Origin: Candidatus Helarchaeota archaeon
GTDB lineage: Archaea; Asgardarchaeota; Lokiarchaeia; Helarchaeales; JABXJV01
Length of the DNA: 41,679 bases
Reading direction: 5' to 3'
Assembly (NCBI GenBank): GCA_013375355.1
Contig: JABXJV010000398.1
Location: forward strand, 1-41,679
Below are positions 1 through 8,255 of this stretch, one piece after another. Numbering within the stretch: position 1 is the first letter of the stretch; every line of letters starts with the position of its first letter. A program made the position numbers and the translations under genes. The notes beneath the pieces were generated by a model. The model did not search any database. It was not told the DNA's origin and was given only the letters and a program-made list of their open reading frames with translations.

Positions 1-1257
1 ACAAAGTGAATTTTCACCAATTCTATACATTTCTTTAAGTTCAAGTCCTGGAATCGCTCGCATAATTGCCCGTGGCATTTCTATCCAACGCCTTCGTTCA
101 AATATTGATGGGACATAAGCTTTCCACATATTATTATTTCCTTCTCCAGTAGTTTGATCATATGCTTCATCTTTTAATGAATGGCACATATGTCGTATTG
201 TATGACATGGATCATGCCAAGTAACTGGACCTTTATCCCATTTTTTTGTAATTTTTATTTTATTTTCGTGTAATTCTGGTGTGAATTTTTCTCCTTTTTT
301 TGAGTATTTAGGACAAAAATCGTTTCCACAGTGTTCAGATCCTAGATCATTATATTTTCCACAAGCAGGACAGTGAACAGTCATGTAATCGGCTAGAAAT
401 TCAACCACATGTAGAGATTGAAACTTGGGTGGCTCATCTCCAAACTTAGGATAATCAATTTTAAAAGTTCGGTGGCAGCCAGCACAACTGAATAAGACTT
501 TATCAAATTTATCGAAGTTTTTAATATTTTCATTAGCTACTTTTTTAGCAACATCCCATTGTCCAGTTCTAAATATTACACTGCCACAACATACTTCATC
601 AGTTAATATAGTATATTTTGGAATTATACCATTCTTAACTAATTTATTAAGAAGTTCGACAGTTGCATTAGCCATATCTTTCATTCTGTAAGACGCAGTA
701 CAACCTACATAATAAGCAATTTTTGCATCAGGATCATCAATCACAGCTTTATCAGGAACCCAATCTGTACGTTGAGAATGTTCTTCATTATAAGGGTTAT
801 TTTTTGCATCTATTAATTTTCGTAAGCCCGAATGTTTTGGGAGCATTTCGACTCCAGCCTCATATAAACAAGCCCTAAGAGCTTCATTTATATCAACGGT
901 AGGAAGATTATTTTCGCATTGCATACTACAATTACCACATGTTGGACATCTAAAAAGAATCTCATACATTTGCTGTTTTGTTTTTTCATCTTCAAGGTCC
1001 AAGTCACCTTCTAAAACTGCTCTAGCCATCCACATTCTTCCGGCATTCCAAAATCCTTCCCATCCAAAATGATGACCAGCGGGGCATCCATCAAGCATAC
1101 CTTCATATAGAACACCTTTATGTTCTCCCAATCCTTTTCTGTCGGGTTCTCCACTATAAGAAAAGCGACAAGCTCTGCAATGTATACAACGGTAAAGTTC
1201 TGCTTTTAATTTTTCTAATCTTTTCATTCCACCTACTTTTTCTTTAATTTCAGTCAA
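1..1257 (-). CDS. HdrD/GlcF-like iron-sulfur protein (3' end cut by window edge)
   Basis: Open reading frame on the minus strand running off the left edge, 419 codons visible. The N-terminus has two ferredoxin-type clusters: Cys24/27/30 with a later Cys-Pro, and a CPTCGNC motif near residue 105. These are followed by a first CCG domain (YYVGCTASYR, EVCCG, SCAGCH) and the start of a second (WHDPCHTIRH). This order is that of GlcF, GlpC, LldE and HdrD proteins, which pass electrons from a flavoprotein to quinone, thiol or ferredoxin partners. A small Cys-rich insert (Cys296, 299, 310, 315) precedes the second CCG motif and looks like a zinc ribbon. The start is TTG, chosen because AGGAGG lies 7 nt upstream inside the end of the preceding FAD-oxidase gene. 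The two genes are almost contiguous and surely cotranscribed. The electron acceptor cannot be told from the sequence. Confidence 0.85.
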   Translation of the reverse strand, partial: MTEIKEKVGGMKRLEKLKAELYRCIHCRACRFSYSGEPDRKGLGEHKGVLYEGMLDGCPAGHHFGWEGFWNAGRMWMARAVLEGDLDLEDEKTKQQMYEILFRCPTCGNCSMQCENNLPTVDINEALRACLYEAGVEMLPKHSGLRKLIDAKNNPYNEEHSQRTDWVPDKAVIDDPDAKIAYYVGCTASYRMKDMANATVELLNKLVKNGIIPKYTILTDEVCCGSVIFRTGQWDVAKKVANENIKNFDKFDKVLFSCAGCHRTFKIDYPKFGDEPPKFQSLHVVEFLADYMTVHCPACGKYNDLGSEHCGNDFCPKYSKKGEKFTPELHENKIKITKKWDKGPVTWHDPCHTIRHMCHSLKDEAYDQTTGEGNNNMWKAYVPSIFERRRWIEMPRAIMRAIPGLELKEMYRIGENSLC

Positions 1258-1259
1258 GT

Positions 1260-2867
1260 TTAAGCCTCCTGTTTTTTAGACTTTCCAAATCCAATAATAT
1301 ATTGAGGAATATCTTCAGGTTTTTCAACGCCAGCTAGAAATGCAAGCCTACCAGGATGCATTATCATATTGGGATCAATGATTTTTTTAATCGTCCTTAA
1401 TAATTTGAATACCGTTGGAGCTTTTGCATACGATTTTGGCGCATGTATTGTTGGATTTGGTCTATAATTAACAAAACCCCGTTTTAATGCCCAATCTGTG
1501 AATTCATCTTCACAAGCTTCAAATCGTTCATAATCTTCTATTTTTCGCGTATCAAAACAGAATATAGGCATTATAATACATTCTCTGCAGTGATCTATAC
1601 TAGCAAACCACATGACTGGTGGGAATTTGTATTTTTCCATTGTTGCACAGTATTTTTCCATACATTCAGCAGCGTCAGCCCAAGGTGTATACCACGTTAC
1701 GAATATAAAACCTTGTTCCCACTGACCGTATGGTATTGCAATTTTATTTGGCTTTTTAAGACGACTAGCTATTTGTATGGGGTGTAATTTTTGTTCTGAA
1801 ATTTTTCCTTTGGCTTTTTTAGCATATTGTTCCAATATGATTTCATCCAATTTTTTAGTGACAAAATCCAATTCTTCCTGCGAATGAGCCCAAACTTCAA
1901 GATTTAATTGATATTCAAAGAATCCAAGAGTTTTCCAATAGTCATATTTTTGTGGAATTTTTTCTTTTTGCCATCTTGTAGGCACAAGCCACCAATTTCC
2001 ACCTTGAACCATCACCAAATGATCTGAAATTCCACATTCATATTTCGAAGCCTCTAATGTGGCTTCTTGTGCATCATACCAATTATCAAAACCATACACT
2101 TTAACAGTTTTAAAACGACAATGAGGCACTATTTTTAAAGCGGCTTTTGTAACTACACCCATTGCACCTTGAGAACCAAAGAATAATGAATGAAGATCAG
2201 GACCAAGACCATATTTATAGTATGGCATAGCGTGACCATCCTTCTTATCACCTTGTTTATCTTCATCAACTCCACCAAGACCCCACGAGCCAGTTCTTAG
2301 GATATCACCAGTTGGTAAAACTATTTCCATTCCCATCACCATATCGGCTTGAGGACCAAAACGGCTTGTAACGAGAGAAAGACCTCTTTCTATTGCATCA
2401 CCCATTATTGTAGCCGCAGGTGGTGCACCATCGGCAATTGGAGGAGCCCAATCTGGATAATATTTTTTAAAATAAGCCCACACTTCTCCAGCTCGAACGC
2501 CTGGTTCTACAATTACATATCTGGCATCAGTGTTTACTTCAATAATTTTATTCATTCTTGAACATTCGAGTAATACTCCACCATTTTCTAATAAAGGCAA
2601 AGCAAAGCCACCTGATAAACCCCCAGCCATAGGAGTTACAGGTATTTTGTTTTCTGAGCATAATATTAGGATGTCATGAATTTCTTCCTTATTTGCAGGT
2701 CTTACTACGCAATCGGGAGGACCAGCGCGGATTCCCATAATACCGCGAGACATATAGCTATACATCATCGGTTTATTGTCCCACATTACGAATTCTTCAC
2801 CGACAATTGCTTTCAATTTTTCAACTATTTCACTATTAATTTCATTATAATCGGGTACTTTACTCAT
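1260..2867 (-). CDS. FAD-linked oxidase, GlcD / alkyl-DHAP-synthase-like
   Basis: 535 residues. The N-terminal half is a PCMH-type FAD-binding domain: a P-D-C-V-V-R-P entry near residue 50, then the glycine-rich turn MAGGLSGG, then the IVEPGVRAGEVW strand. The C-terminal half fits an FAD-oxidase cap domain and ends with the IDPNMIMHPGRL signature typical of GlcD/LldD-type enzymes, which usually read NPGK. Family members oxidise 2-hydroxyacids or related alcohols, or act as alkyl-glycerone-phosphate synthases. The next gene is a GlcF/HdrD-like iron-sulfur protein, which favours a dehydrogenase that exports electrons over an ether-lipid synthase. Substrate unknown. The start is ATG with an AAGGTG-type ribosome site about 9 nt upstream. 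Confidence 0.85.
   Translation of the reverse strand: MSKVPDYNEINSEIVEKLKAIVGEEFVMWDNKPMMYSYMSRGIMGIRAGPPDCVVRPANKEEIHDILILCSENKIPVTPMAGGLSGGFALPLLENGGVLLECSRMNKIIEVNTDARYVIVEPGVRAGEVWAYFKKYYPDWAPPIADGAPPAATIMGDAIERGLSLVTSRFGPQADMVMGMEIVLPTGDILRTGSWGLGGVDEDKQGDKKDGHAMPYYKYGLGPDLHSLFFGSQGAMGVVTKAALKIVPHCRFKTVKVYGFDNWYDAQEATLEASKYECGISDHLVMVQGGNWWLVPTRWQKEKIPQKYDYWKTLGFFEYQLNLEVWAHSQEELDFVTKKLDEIILEQYAKKAKGKISEQKLHPIQIASRLKKPNKIAIPYGQWEQGFIFVTWYTPWADAAECMEKYCATMEKYKFPPVMWFASIDHCRECIIMPIFCFDTRKIEDYERFEACEDEFTDWALKRGFVNYRPNPTIHAPKSYAKAPTVFKLLRTIKKIIDPNMIMHPGRLAFLAGVEKPEDIPQYIIGFGKSKKQEA
1265..1270 (-). promoter_or_regulatory. Shine-Dalgarno site fixing a TTG start
   Basis: The minus-strand AGGAGG sits inside the last codons of the FAD-oxidase gene, 7 nt before TTG at 1257. 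No ATG or GTG lies at a suitable distance, so this site decides the start of the downstream iron-sulfur gene and indicates translational coupling. Confidence 0.7.
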
Positions 2868-3184
2868 TTCTTTACACCTTTAATAGGATTCTATTTCTAA
2901 CTAACGGATTGTAATGGTAAATAAAAGTTTTTTTATCTAAAACCTAATATAAAATTCAAATATAAGATTATCAACGCATAGTCTCTTCATGAATTTATAA
3001 GAAATACTAGAACCAACCATTTCGTTAAAATTATCTTAAAGTAAATTTATCTCTAAATTCTTATTAATTCAAATAGATGGGTTATTCTATTACATTTTCT
3101 ATAAAAAAACGAGAAATCCAAATGTTTTTATTAATTTGATAGTTTAGATTTTAATGAGAATTTTGTATAAGGAATGAGTTTTAA
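2868..3184. promoter_or_regulatory. AT-rich divergent intergenic region
   Basis: This is 317 bp between divergent genes. A TATA-like stretch read on the minus strand around 2946-2953 could serve the FAD-oxidase operon. Several A/T runs precede the small plus-strand gene. I see no gene, RNA or repeat here. Confidence 0.35.
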
Positions 3185-3517
3185 ATGAGTTTGGATGAAA
3201 TTCCTAATCAAATTACGGTTTCATTGGGTCGTCGGGGATTTGATCCGATTCATCCAAAACAATGTTCAAAATGCGGTAATCCTAATCAATCAAGATTGAA
3301 ATTACTTGAAAAAATTGAGCAAGATAAGGTTATTCATGAAAAAGGAGAAAAAAGCACTATAGATTACAAAATTCAATGTTTAAATTGTCAAAATATTTTT
3401 TATATCCGTCTCCAGCACCTAATTCATTATCAAGAAGATGAAGAAAAACGTGTTACTACAAAGGTAAATATTTTGGACGTAAATAAAAATGATTTGGGCT
3501 GGCTTGGCAATTATTAA
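3185..3517 (+). CDS. Small zinc-ribbon protein of unknown function
   Basis: 110 residues with one four-cysteine zinc ribbon. The first knuckle is CSKCGNP near residue 28 and the second is CLNCQN near residue 70. About 38 residues of charged, probably beta-rich sequence separate them. The start ATG is preceded by AAGGAATGAG at a reasonable spacing, and codon use matches the neighbours. Such single-ribbon proteins are common in archaea as nucleic-acid or protein-binding adaptors, but nothing here identifies a partner. It is transcribed away from the FAD-oxidase operon and stands alone. Confidence 0.6.
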   Translation: MSLDEIPNQITVSLGRRGFDPIHPKQCSKCGNPNQSRLKLLEKIEQDKVIHEKGEKSTIDYKIQCLNCQNIFYIRLQHLIHYQEDEEKRVTTKVNILDVNKNDLGWLGNY

Positions 3518-3550
3518 GAATAGATAATTTTCTCTAATTTAATCTAGATT

Positions 3551-3949
3551 CTAAATCCTTTTAACTTCTCTTTTATGAATTTGTTGCCCTGCTATAATGA
3601 AATTTTGTTCTCTACAAAACTCTAGAAAGTTATTAATGGAATTAGTAAAAGTATATTTTGCATCTAGAATAAGTATTAATTCATTTTCCCTTTCGATTCT
3701 AGCTATTTTAAACTTCGCAAGTTGCCTTTCGGTTTCATCCAGATCTTCATCTATACCTACAAGATGGAGGTAAACAATATTTTTTGGTCCCCGAATTGTT
3801 TCAAATTCATATGTAAATTCTTTACTTCTTTTATCTCCTGGTTTTTTGCATGGGGGATTATCCAATAATTTCTTAAAATACCCAAAAATCCACGGTGGTC
3901 CTCCATAACTTACCAGATATTTGCGATGAACAACATTCATTTTACTCAC
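3551..3949 (-). CDS. Hypothetical protein, 132 aa
   Basis: Not recognised. The protein is basic at both ends with a middle rich in alternating hydrophobic and charged residues. It has no membrane segment and no signal peptide. The start is either GTG at 3949 or the ATG three codons later; no clear ribosome site separates them. It is convergent with the small zinc-ribbon gene, 33 bp apart. The ORF is uninterrupted and its composition is protein-like, so I consider it probably real. Confidence 0.5.
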   Translation of the reverse strand: MSKMNVVHRKYLVSYGGPPWIFGYFKKLLDNPPCKKPGDKRSKEFTYEFETIRGPKNIVYLHLVGIDEDLDETERQLAKFKIARIERENELILILDAKYTFTNSINNFLEFCREQNFIIAGQQIHKREVKRI

Positions 3950-4080
3950 TAAAAAATAAAGAATCTTATGTTAAAAATATATTCAAGTAATCAATTTTTA
4001 GAAATAAAATAAGTCCTGATAATTGGTGAATGGTTCAAGGGAGATTTTTTTGCAAAATTTCGGGATTAAGCCTAAATTAT

Positions 4081-4614
4081 TTAATGAAACGAATTCCAAA
4101 CTTCGCCAATAATATTTAAAATATTTTCTAGTATCAATTTTACGAAGAATTTAGAATGGCCTTCCAAGTTTCTTTTTAAAAATAATTTTTCAGCTCGCTT
4201 TCTGTACTGAAAATAATGAGACTGGGCTTTATTAGATAAATTTTTACTATTTTTTTGTAGCACATATTCTGATGTCTCTAAAAGTAGATTTATCCATGAT
4301 TTATCAACCTTAGTTAAATCTAGTTCATCATAAGATGCAATATATTTGATAAAAATTTCTTTAATGGTAATATAGGTAATTTCTAACCCAGGGAGTCTTG
4401 AAACTACGGATGACATTTTTTCAAATTGAGAAGTTGTTGGAGATTTATCAAATTTAATTGAAAATTCTTCATCTCCTCTCAAATAAGATGATAAGATTAA
4501 CAATGGAAGAACTTTAAAATCAAGATCATTATCTCTAACATGATAAAACGGAACTGCTTCATCATCTGTAGGTTTATTCAAATAATCATCTAAACTTCTT
4601 GACATTACACTCAC
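4081..4614 (-). CDS. Hypothetical helical protein, 177 aa
   Basis: Not recognised. It is predicted mostly alpha-helical and soluble, with a lysine-rich C-terminal third. The start GTG at 4614 is preceded by GAAGGG at about 6 nt, which supports it over the ATG three codons later. It lies 131 bp upstream of another small unknown gene on the same strand, so the two could form a weak unit. No domain, metal site or membrane segment is visible. Confidence 0.55.
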   Translation of the reverse strand: MSVMSRSLDDYLNKPTDDEAVPFYHVRDNDLDFKVLPLLILSSYLRGDEEFSIKFDKSPTTSQFEKMSSVVSRLPGLEITYITIKEIFIKYIASYDELDLTKVDKSWINLLLETSEYVLQKNSKNLSNKAQSHYFQYRKRAEKLFLKRNLEGHSKFFVKLILENILNIIGEVWNSFH

Positions 4615-4972
4615 ATTGAACCCTTCAAAAAATAGTAAAAGTCACTATTACTAACTAAAGAAAAAGTGCTTTTATGTGATTTTAACATAAAATTTTTATG
4701 TTATTTATGTAAAATATGTTAATAATTTAGTAAATTTAATTTTATCAAAAAAGAAAGAAGGTATTAATTTAAAGTATGCTCAAATTAGTGGAAATAAAAT
4801 TCTTTTTTGATTTTTTAAGTAAACACCAAAATTCTATTAATTAAATTCATTTTATATATTAGTAATAAATAAGAAAATGGATTTTAGATTGTTATATAAA
4901 AATTCATATAAAATAACATCAATATTTATTATTTAAATGGCTTCTTAACTAAATTAGAGAGTTCTGATAATA
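4615..4972. promoter_or_regulatory. AT-rich divergent promoter region
   Basis: This is 358 bp between divergent genes, with an extreme A/T content. TATA-like stretches occur near 4852-4860 and 4905-4912, suitable for the antiporter gene. No ORF, RNA or repeat is seen. Confidence 0.35.
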
Positions 4973-6466
4973 GTGCCAGATAATCAGGGAATGACTTTAT
5001 TTATTATAGCATATTTTGCTGAATTAGAAAAGTTGGGAGAGTTTTCTGCGGATTCTTTATTCTCACTCCTTCTAATCATGCTTTGCGCTCTTATTATTCC
5101 AATTATAACGTATCGAATTAAAACAATTCAAATACCAGTTGTTGTTGGTGAGATTCTTGTTGGAATAATATTAGGAAAAAGTGGACTCAATATTATCAGT
5201 TCAAGTCTATGGTTAGATTTTCTTGCTTTCTTTGGTTTTGCATTTTTAATGTTTTATAGTGGATTGGAAATAGATTTTGAACATTTAATTCACCCTGATA
5301 TTAAGGATGAAGTTAAAAAACATAGAGAAAAGTATAAACATGATTTGGATCATCATTGGTGGCATATAAGGGGTGTATCATACGATGATTTGGATCTTGA
5401 CCATAAACCTCTTCTGTTGGGAGCTATTATTTTCGGTTTTGTAATAGCTTTATCACTTTTATCTATATTTGTATTGGCACTCGTCTTTCATGATCTAACA
5501 AATAATATCTTTAATCTTGTTCCAATTATAGACCCGCCGAACCCACTATGGTTTATTAATGCTCATCATTTTGATATTTTATTTCTTACTATAGTAATAT
5601 CCACCACAGCAGTTGGGGTAGTTTTTCCTACACTAACAGAATTAGGTATTGCTGAATCAGATTATGGATTACGAATTCTAGTATCTGCTATAATTGCAGA
5701 TTTTGCATCAATGATGTTAATGACTACATATATCATACTTCAATCAAGTGGAATTGCATTTGAGTTACTATTACTCCCTATGATATTCATTATTGCTTTC
5801 ACAGTATTTCAAATTATGAAAATCCTAAAAAAATCTCCCAAATGGCATTCTCGTCTTGCTGTAATGGATACCGAGACATACGAACTGAAAATTACTGGAG
5901 CAATTTTTCTCCTCCTAATTTTTGTTGTATTATCTGAGTTATTAGGTGTAGAAATGATTTTAGGAGCATTTCTTGCCGGAATGATAATCTCACTTATTAG
6001 TCCAAATGAAAAATCACGAGAATTACACTCAAAATTACATGCAATAGGTTACGGTTTTGCTATTCCTATATTTTTTATTACCGTAGGTGCAAATTTTGAA
6101 GTAAATGAGTTGTTTTCATCAAATGAATCAATTTTTTTATTAATTTTGATAATTCTTATAGCATTTATAGTGAAAATAATTCCAAATATCGTTTATCACT
6201 CTCGATATCAAACTGTAAAAGATGGTATAGGTTCTGGAATATTGCAATCTTCGCGATTAACTTTACTTATTGCTGCTGCCAGCATTGGTGTAGAATATTT
6301 CTTGATTGCACCTGTAATAAAAGAAATTTTAATTTTTACCGCAATTCTTACTGCCTTTATAAGTCCAATTACCTTTTCAAAGTTTATTAAAGGCAAAAGC
6401 GAAGAGGATAGAAAAGAAATAACAAAAAGAATAGGATCTTCAGACGAGTCTTCTAAAGAAAATTAA
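4973..6466 (+). CDS. CPA2-type cation/proton antiporter (KefB / NapA-like)
   Basis: 497 residues with about twelve hydrophobic segments. The layout is that of the sodium/hydrogen exchanger family: an early helix with the PVVVGEILVGIILGKSG motif, typical of CPA2 members, then a helix containing LMFYSGLEIDFEH. It would exchange Na+ or K+ for protons across the membrane. A charged, His-rich loop of about 45 residues (near residues 107-145, with DLDHHWWH) lies after the third or fourth helix. The C-terminus is a short charged tail without a TrkA-N nucleotide-binding domain, so it is not a full Kef channel. The start is taken as GTG at 4973; an in-frame ATG lies six codons later. It is monocistronic. 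Confidence 0.85.
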   Translation: MPDNQGMTLFIIAYFAELEKLGEFSADSLFSLLLIMLCALIIPIITYRIKTIQIPVVVGEILVGIILGKSGLNIISSSLWLDFLAFFGFAFLMFYSGLEIDFEHLIHPDIKDEVKKHREKYKHDLDHHWWHIRGVSYDDLDLDHKPLLLGAIIFGFVIALSLLSIFVLALVFHDLTNNIFNLVPIIDPPNPLWFINAHHFDILFLTIVISTTAVGVVFPTLTELGIAESDYGLRILVSAIIADFASMMLMTTYIILQSSGIAFELLLLPMIFIIAFTVFQIMKILKKSPKWHSRLAVMDTETYELKITGAIFLLLIFVVLSELLGVEMILGAFLAGMIISLISPNEKSRELHSKLHAIGYGFAIPIFFITVGANFEVNELFSSNESIFLLILIILIAFIVKIIPNIVYHSRYQTVKDGIGSGILQSSRLTLLIAAASIGVEYFLIAPVIKEILIFTAILTAFISPITFSKFIKGKSEEDRKEITKRIGSSDESSKEN

Positions 6467-6516
6467 ATTTTTTTAAAATAAGAAATAAAATAATGAGTTT
6501 TTAAAAATTTTAAAAA

Positions 6517-7698
6517 TTATTCAGATTTTTTAATAGCTTTCATTGTTCTGGGATAGATATCTTCCATTGATCTTCCAGGTTCATAACCAAAAGCTTTTTT
6601 GACATAATCTATTAGAACATCATAAAAGAATGCACTTTGAATTTTTGCTGGACATACTACAGTACATTTTCCACAACCAATGCATATATCACCCATATGA
6701 GCCATTTTTGTGAGTAAGAGAAGTCTTGCATCAAATCCGACTTCTTTTTCTTTTCTTCTTCGCTGGACATCGCATGTTGGACAATAGCATACTGGACATG
6801 CGTTGATACATTGACCACAAACTCGGCATGGCTCGATAAATTCCTTAGCTATTTTTTCAAACTTTTCTGCATCAGATAGATTTTGAAATTCAGAAATAGC
6901 TTTTTCTCGATATTTAGTAGCTTTAGCTACAATTTTTTCCATTAAGCCCTTACGCTTTTTTACAGCAGCAGCGCTAGTTTTATCCAATTGAATTTTTTTA
7001 GCTGATACTGCTTTTTCTAAAATTTCTTTACCTTTTTCAGAAGCAATAGTTATAGTTGTTACTTTTTTGATACCATCAAGGAAGAAATCTAAATGTAAAT
7101 CACAGATGCTTCCTTCTCTCATAATACATCGATTACAATTATCCCATCTATTAATATCCTTTGATAATTTAATCTCTTGAACTTTACCATTTACAAGTAT
7201 TTTTAGGGAGTCTAATCCTAATTCCTCAGCCTCAACTTTCTCTGGATCAATTTTTAATTTTTCAATTTCTTTTTGGACTACGGCAGCAGAAATGGAACCA
7301 ATGCAATTGGTACAAATTATAAAGAGATTTTCGAGTTTTAATTGGTTGAATTTAGAAAGTTCGATGAATGCTCGTGTATCACACGGACGAGCTATAAGCC
7401 CTATTTTCTTATCACGGTGATAAACAGGCTTACCATTTTCTTCTGTTCTTATCATTTTTGTATGGACAAATTTTGATGAAGAATTAACTCTAACATAATT
7501 GTAAGCAAGATATTGGGAAAGAGGAAGAAGGGTTAATTCTTTAGGGTTATCAATAGATTTAGGTGAGACATCATATCTCTTTTTCTTGATATCAAATCCT
7601 AAAACAGAATCGACAATTTTTTCTTCCAATAACATCTGAAATAGTTTTATAAGAGCCGATTCATCCGGTTTTACAGTATAAGTTTCTCCAATTTCCAT
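6517..7698 (-). CDS. FrhB/FdhB-type subunit with C-terminal 2x[4Fe-4S] ferredoxin domain
   Basis: 393 residues. The first 240 or so residues are an F420-hydrogenase/dehydrogenase beta-subunit fold. They contain the signature IGLIARPCDTRAFIEL near residue 100, then ICTNC and a CNRCIMREGSICD segment. The C-terminal part holds two ferredoxin clusters (Cys291/294/297/301 and Cys339/342/345/349), the first extended by extra cysteines. FrhB/FdhB proteins bind FAD and exchange electrons with F420, or act as the beta subunit of formate dehydrogenase. It is the third gene after hdrA and vhuD, with GAGGA 6-7 nt before its ATG. It therefore probably delivers electrons to, or takes them from, the VhuD-HdrA module in place of a hydrogenase. 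Whether F420 is its partner is inference. Confidence 0.85.
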   Translation of the reverse strand: MEIGETYTVKPDESALIKLFQMLLEEKIVDSVLGFDIKKKRYDVSPKSIDNPKELTLLPLSQYLAYNYVRVNSSSKFVHTKMIRTEENGKPVYHRDKKIGLIARPCDTRAFIELSKFNQLKLENLFIICTNCIGSISAAVVQKEIEKLKIDPEKVEAEELGLDSLKILVNGKVQEIKLSKDINRWDNCNRCIMREGSICDLHLDFFLDGIKKVTTITIASEKGKEILEKAVSAKKIQLDKTSAAAVKKRKGLMEKIVAKATKYREKAISEFQNLSDAEKFEKIAKEFIEPCRVCGQCINACPVCYCPTCDVQRRRKEKEVGFDARLLLLTKMAHMGDICIGCGKCTVVCPAKIQSAFFYDVLIDYVKKAFGYEPGRSMEDIYPRTMKAIKKSE

Positions 7699-7731
7699 TA
7701 AAATTCCTCTGTTTAAATAAATATAAAATTT

Positions 7732-7801
7732 CTACCTAAACTCCTTGCAAGAGTAGTCACTTTACAGCTCAACTTTTACTGCAAAGATCAATCTTAATAG
7801 G
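7732..7801 (-). promoter_or_regulatory. Candidate SECIS element, eukaryote-like, 3' of vhuD
   Basis: This lies in the 3' untranslated region of vhuD, read on the minus strand. The outer helix pairs CUAUUAAG (7800-7793) with UUUAGGUAG (7740-7732), with one A-A mismatch. Above it, UGA (7790-7788) faces GA (7743-7742), giving the tandem G-A/A-G arrangement of a kink-turn core. A second helix pairs CUUUGCAG (7786-7779) with UUGCAAG (7750-7744), with one bulged U. An internal loop carries unpaired A residues about 10 nt after UGA. A small upper helix, AGUU with GACU, caps the structure. This matches the plan of eukaryotic form-2 SECIS elements, which have been described for Lokiarchaeota selenoprotein genes. 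I folded it by eye only. Confidence 0.6.
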
Positions 7802-7809
7802 CAGTGTAT

Positions 7810-8244
7810 TTAAGCCACTTTTTTAGCTTTAGCAGTTTTGAGTGGGTTTGGTCCAATTTTTTGGATCTTCTCTGTAACTTCACTGGCAAAATTGGCGAAT
7901 TTTGCTCCTTCGGCTGAACTCATGTTGTTTATTTCGACTCTATCTTCGCTAAGTCCAAGTGTTTTACACATTATTTTTAAATATTCTACTTGACGTCGTG
8001 CTAATAGATTTCCAGTTTCGTAATCGCAATCGCCCTCTAATCAGCCGACTACGATAGCTGCATCAGCACCTTTACAAAATGATCGAATTATATATTCTGG
8101 GTCGACTCTAGCAGTGCAAGGAACTAATATGGTTCGCAAACTTGCAGGATATTGACGACGAATTGTTCCAGCCATATCACATGCGCCATAGCCTCATTTC
8201 CAGCATAAAAATGCTGCAATTTTGGGTAAAAATCCTTCGCTCAT
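7810..8244 (-). CDS. vhuD: VhuD/MvhD electron-transfer subunit, selenoprotein with two Sec
   Basis: 145 codons on the minus strand with two in-frame UGA codons, at codon 17 (8196-8194) and codon 68 (8043-8041). Read through them, the protein is a complete MvhD/VhuD. The first UGA falls in FLCWK-U-GYGACDMAG, where the family has CNWCSYGGADLAG. The second falls in VVG-U-LEGDCDYETGN, where the family has GCHPGDCHY. Both UGAs thus sit at conserved [2Fe-2S]-ligand cysteine positions, which is the pattern of selenocysteine, not decay. MvhD links HdrA to a hydrogenase or formate/F420 dehydrogenase. The ATG has GAGGAA 6 nt upstream, overlapping the end of hdrA, and a candidate SECIS follows the TAA. 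Ordinary gene callers will miss or fragment this gene. Confidence 0.9.
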
Positions 8245-8255
8245 TTTTATTCCTC

